Source: Treponema sp. (GTDB lineage: Bacteria; Spirochaetota; Spirochaetia; Treponematales; Breznakiellaceae). Taken from it: a DNA stretch of 8,157 nucleotides. Location: assembly GCA_031258265.1 (NCBI GenBank), contig JAIRNB010000377.1:1-8157 (forward strand), written 5' to 3'. A program made the position numbers and the translations under genes. Below the pieces are notes generated by a model. That model saw only the letters and a list, made by a program, of their open reading frames with translations, was not told the DNA's origin and made no database searches. Below, one piece after another: positions 5,216 to 8,157 of the stretch (the stretch's first letter is position 1; the number at the start of each line of letters is the position of its first letter).

Positions 5216-7657
5216 CTACTTGATGTCGTATACGCTGCGCAGCTTGAGGCCCTGGGGCCTGCCGTCAAGAATTTTTACTTTTTTGGTTCCCCCGTCCATG
5301 TCAAAGTAGTTGTCCGAAAGAACCAGGTCTTCCCGGCGGTTTTGAATCTCCACCGCCTTCGCGTAGGCGGATGCCTTAACGGTGATAATGTCGCCGTTGA
5401 CGCTGCAGCTTAGCTGCGGGTCCGCCCAGTGGAAGAACTTGGGCAGGGAAAAGATCACCGAGCCTTCCGAGATGACGGCGTTTCCGTCCAGCAGGTGGTA
5501 GCTAAGGTACTGTTCATTGATGTCGATGTCGTTGACCAGCACCTTGTCCAGCCACAGGGATGTCAACGCGCCTACTTTGACGGGTATAGTTTTTTCTTTG
5601 AAGACCTTCGCGTTTTTGTCCCGGATTTCCCATTTTACGCTGAGTTTTTGTTCCTCAAAGGTTTCGTTGGCCACCGAAAGGCGGAAGCTTTTTTCGATAG
5701 CCTCTTTTATCTGGGGTTGGTGGTTGGCGTTGGGGTTCTGGGTTAAAAGACCCTCCTCGTGGCAGGAGATCATGAGGGGCTGGAAAAAGCGGCGGGCGTA
5801 GTAATGCAGGGCCTTCCAGCGGTGAAAATAATCTATGGAAGCCCAGGAGGTAACGGGCCATATATCGTTGAGCTGCCAGTAGATGGCCCCCATGCAGCGG
5901 CCCCGGTGGCGGCGGAAATGTTCTACGCCGTACTTAATGGCCTCCGCCTGGAGGAGCTGGGAAGCGTAGAGAAAAACAGCAAAGCTGGTGGGGTATAGGA
6001 AGGTCTGGTACATATAGTTCATGATCTTCCCATTGGCCGCGTTGTTCCGCTGGTGCCGCTCCATGATATATGAGAAGGGATTCCGGTCCTCCGGCAGGGT
6101 AAAGCTTTCCACGGTTTTAAGGGCGGGGTAAGCCTGAAAGCCGAATTCCGAGGCGTAGCGGAAAAAGTAATTCCGGTAATCGGAGAAGGGTTTGTTCCCG
6201 TGCCACACATCCCAGTAGTGGACATCCCCCCGGTTAGGATCGTTGGGCTTGTCAAAGCTGCCGCCGGAGGAGGGGCTGGCGGGCCAGTAAAATGTCTGCG
6301 GGTCCAGTTCCTTAAAAAGCCTGGGGAAGATGTACTCGTACATCTTAATGTAGTCCGCCTTTTGTTTAAGGGTGCTGACCCAGGTCATCTGATCCACAAA
6401 CATTTCCATTTCGTTATTGCCGCACCAGAGGGCCAGGGACGCATGATGGCGGATCCGCTTGATGTTATCCCGCAATTCCGCCTTAATATTTTCCTCGAAT
6501 TCCGGCGTAAGCTCATAAACGGCGCAGGCAAACATACAGTCCTGCCAGACAAGGAGTCCCAGTTCATCACAGATGTCGTAAAAATAATCATTGGGGTAAT
6601 AACCGCCGCCCCATACCCGCACGGAGTTGAAATTGGCCCTGGTACACTGTTCCAGGAGTTTGCGGGTCCGCTTCTCGTTGACCCGGGAGAGAATATTATC
6701 TTCCGGGATATAATCGGCCCCCATGGCAAAGACAGGTACGCCGTTCACTTCCGTAGCAAAACTTTCGCCCCATTTGTCTTTCTGGATACGCATAGTTAAG
6801 CTCCGCAGGCCGTAACGCCGTTCCCAGCGGTCAATTTCCCGGCCCCGGGCCAAAAGGATCACGGTAACCGTGTAGAGAGGCTGGGGGCCGTAATTATAGG
6901 GCCACCAAAGTTCCGGGTTTTCTATTGTCACCTTAGCCGGGGAATTTTCGTAAGCCGTGGTCCGGCCCTTAGGATCGGTAATCTCCACCCTCCAGGAAAG
7001 GGCAGTTTTAAGGGGCTCCTTCCCCGTATCCCACTGGACGGCGATCCCCAGGTCCACCGCGGCTTTCTTATGTTTCTGGGTGATGTAAACGCCGTCGATC
7101 CGGGCGGTGTTAAAGGCCAGCAGACTGATGTCCCGCCAGATTCCCGCGTCGGGAAGCCGCGGACCCCAATCCCAGCCGAACATACAGTGGGCCTTGCGGA
7201 GGTGGGGAAAACCCTCCAGGGCGTCGCTGGAACCGTCTACCTTGATTTTCTTCTGGGCCTCCCGCAAAAACTTGAGGGGAGAACGAAACAGAATCCGCAG
7301 GGTATTGTCCCCGATCTTAAGTTGTTTTTTTACATCAAATTCCCAAAGGCGGTGCATATTGTCCGCCCTGCCCACCGGAACATCATTAACATAAAGATCC
7401 GCCAGGGTATCCAGCCCCTCGCAGCGGAGCAGAACATTGGCATTACTCAGGAACCGCTGGCTCACCTCAAAGACGGTAACATACTCCCAGTCGTTTTCCA
7501 TAAGGGCAAAAGCCTTGTCTTCGTTATCCCGCCAAAAGGGATCCTCCATTTTTTTGTTGGCCAGAAGGTCGCTATAAACCGAACCCGGCACCCTGGCGGG
7601 AAGGAATTCTTTAGCGTTTTTCATCTTCCAATTATTGTGAAGCTTTTGAACAGTCAT
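5216..7657 (-). CDS. Beta-mannosidase, glycoside hydrolase family 2
   Basis: The 813-residue enzyme would remove terminal beta-D-mannose from manno-oligosaccharides or mannosides by a retaining mechanism. Domain order is that of GH2 beta-mannosidases: a jelly-roll sugar-binding domain (about 1-180) ending in the aromatic signature MFGWDWGPRLPDAGIWRD (159-176), an immunoglobulin-like domain (about 190-290), a TIM barrel (about 300-620) and C-terminal beta domains. The acid/base is Glu416 in WCGNNEME (411-418), the nucleophile Glu504 in ASEFGFQAYP (502-511), and the barrel ends with the family motif YWQLNDIWP (593-601). No signal peptide is seen, so it works in the cytosol on imported sugars. 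The ATG at 7657 follows AAAGGGGA on the minus strand with good spacing; an in-frame GTG twelve codons upstream has no ribosome site. The gene is monocistronic here, with an intrinsic terminator downstream. Confidence 0.93.
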   Translation of the reverse strand: MTVQKLHNNWKMKNAKEFLPARVPGSVYSDLLANKKMEDPFWRDNEDKAFALMENDWEYVTVFEVSQRFLSNANVLLRCEGLDTLADLYVNDVPVGRADNMHRLWEFDVKKQLKIGDNTLRILFRSPLKFLREAQKKIKVDGSSDALEGFPHLRKAHCMFGWDWGPRLPDAGIWRDISLLAFNTARIDGVYITQKHKKAAVDLGIAVQWDTGKEPLKTALSWRVEITDPKGRTTAYENSPAKVTIENPELWWPYNYGPQPLYTVTVILLARGREIDRWERRYGLRSLTMRIQKDKWGESFATEVNGVPVFAMGADYIPEDNILSRVNEKRTRKLLEQCTRANFNSVRVWGGGYYPNDYFYDICDELGLLVWQDCMFACAVYELTPEFEENIKAELRDNIKRIRHHASLALWCGNNEMEMFVDQMTWVSTLKQKADYIKMYEYIFPRLFKELDPQTFYWPASPSSGGSFDKPNDPNRGDVHYWDVWHGNKPFSDYRNYFFRYASEFGFQAYPALKTVESFTLPEDRNPFSYIMERHQRNNAANGKIMNYMYQTFLYPTSFAVFLYASQLLQAEAIKYGVEHFRRHRGRCMGAIYWQLNDIWPVTSWASIDYFHRWKALHYYARRFFQPLMISCHEEGLLTQNPNANHQPQIKEAIEKSFRLSVANETFEEQKLSVKWEIRDKNAKVFKEKTIPVKVGALTSLWLDKVLVNDIDINEQYLSYHLLDGNAVISEGSVIFSLPKFFHWADPQLSCSVNGDIITVKASAYAKAVEIQNRREDLVLSDNYFDMDGGTKKVKILDGRPQGLKLRSVYDIK

Positions 7658-7902
7658 ACGTTCCCCTTTCCGGCATAGCGCCGATAATACCACAAGTATA
7701 CCGCGGAACCGGGACTTTGGGGAGGGGCGAAGTAAGTAATAGAAATTTCAGGTCTTTTTTTTGGGCGCAGGCCAAGAACAAACAACCGCAGGTTGCTAAT
7801 TTAACCACTGTGGCTTCGCGTAGCGCCTCCGTATGCCCCCAAGTTGAAAAATGCGCCCCGGCTTCAGCCCTTTAAGCCCACGGTTCATACACCCCGGAAC
7901 CT
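7658..7902. other. Intergenic region upstream of the mannosidase gene
   Basis: No gene is seen. On the minus strand two -10-like hexamers, TATACT (7700-7695) and TATTAT (7689-7684), lie 27-43 bases upstream of the mannosidase ATG, but neither has a recognisable -35 at proper spacing, so an activator may be needed. A run of eight A residues on that strand (7762-7755) could act as an UP-like element. For the gene ending at 7903, a weak GGCTT/AAGCC stem followed by five T residues (7851-7847) is the only terminator candidate. Small triloop hairpins at 7783-7825 are listed separately. Confidence 0.35.
7783..7825. repeat. Group of GNA-triloop mini-hairpins
   Basis: CAACC-GCA-GGTTG (7783-7795) is a 5-bp stem closed as C(GCA)G. 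Downstream, GCTTCGC (7813-7819) is GCGAAGC on the other strand, and CGC-GTA-GCG (7817-7825) contains GCGTAGC. All match the GCGNAGC or C(GNA)G pattern also seen at 399-454 and 627-663. The stems are short, and chance occurrence in GC-rich DNA is possible. Confidence 0.4.
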
Positions 7903-8157
7903 TTACCAGGTTTTCGGTTTACCCTGCGGTTCTACGATGTTCACCGTGTCCCCCGATTGCCGGATTACATAAAATCCCTGCTTCAGCGCAAACTCTTCCA
8001 CATTCCCGGGAATTATCGCCCCCGCCACCGCCCCGTACAAGTCCCTCCGGTCCCCATGCACGTTGAAATACTCCCGTAACTTCTCCATCCGTTCAACGTG
8101 TTCCCGGACATCGCCGATATTCGCCTGGGTCTTTACCTCCACCGCCAGCGCCGTATT
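7903..8157 (-). CDS. C-terminal fragment, PD-(D/E)XK nuclease-like hypothetical protein
   Basis: The last 84 codons of a gene that enters from the right edge are visible; the 5' part is missing. The visible protein starts NTALAVEVKTQANIGDVREH and ends GDTVNIVEPQGKPKTW. The order of a hydrophobic strand ending in EVK, a helix with DVREHVERMEKLREYF, then AVAGAIIPGNVEEFALKQGFYVI and QSGDTV resembles the C-terminal half of bacterial PD-(D/E)XK-fold proteins often found in cyanobacteria and spirochaetes. The Glu and Lys of EVK would be the last two acidic/lysine residues of the active site. The first acidic residue and any N-terminal coiled coil are outside the window. Members of this fold include restriction-like nucleases, but many are uncharacterised, so no substrate is assigned. 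Minus-strand neighbour of the mannosidase gene, with a 245-base gap that makes an operon uncertain. Confidence 0.6.
   Translation of the reverse strand, partial: NTALAVEVKTQANIGDVREHVERMEKLREYFNVHGDRRDLYGAVAGAIIPGNVEEFALKQGFYVIRQSGDTVNIVEPQGKPKTW

Noticed and set aside
7658..7693. An upstream GTG start for the mannosidase adding 12 residues
   Set aside because: No ribosome site precedes it, it overlaps the -10-like hexamers, and the ATG at 7657 has a good Shine-Dalgarno and a typical N-terminus.

Overview
The window looks like chromosomal DNA from a fairly GC-rich bacterium, most likely a spirochaete of the Treponema group, possibly a gut lineage. This is inferred from protein flavour: a MurA with Asp at the usual catalytic Cys position, as known in Borrelia, Chlamydia and Mycobacterium, a cytosolic GH2 beta-mannosidase, and a type I-beta DAHP synthase start. 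No rRNA, tRNA or other marker settles the taxonomy. I see no phage, IS, CRISPR or tRNA.

Layout. On the left (1-304, minus strand) is the first 35 codons of a DAHP synthase (first step of aromatic amino acid synthesis), preceded by what reads as a complete transcription attenuator. It has a sigma-70-type promoter, a 21-codon leader peptide with three tandem Tyr codons, mutually exclusive RNA pairings and an intrinsic terminator with seven U residues. Next comes about 570 bases without a gene, rich in short perfect hairpins (305-877). Then, on the plus strand, lie an acyl-CoA synthetase-type AMP-forming ligase (878-2581) and, 28 bases later, a cytosolic alpha/beta-hydrolase esterase (2610-3419), apparently one operon. 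After a 235-base gap with a promoter placed for a leaderless transcript comes murA (3655-4929, plus). MurA faces a convergent beta-mannosidase gene (5216-7657, minus), and the space between them holds two long hairpins, one of them a terminator for the mannosidase gene. A 245-base gap follows. At the right edge is the C-terminal part of a minus-strand protein resembling PD-(D/E)XK-nuclease-like proteins (7903-8157).

How the genes relate. They do not form one pathway. The two plus-strand genes (ligase and esterase) may act together on an acyl or ester substrate. MurA supplies peptidoglycan precursor, the mannosidase takes up the last step of mannan or mannoside breakdown in the cytosol, and the DAHP synthase feeds Tyr/Phe/Trp synthesis.

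The most interesting items are: the tyrosine attenuator, whose leader ORF has almost no 5' UTR; the murA start, which also lacks a Shine-Dalgarno and fits a leaderless mRNA; the Asp-type MurA, predicted to be fosfomycin-insensitive; and intergenic palindromes whose 3-base loops are mostly of the extra-stable C(GNA)G type.
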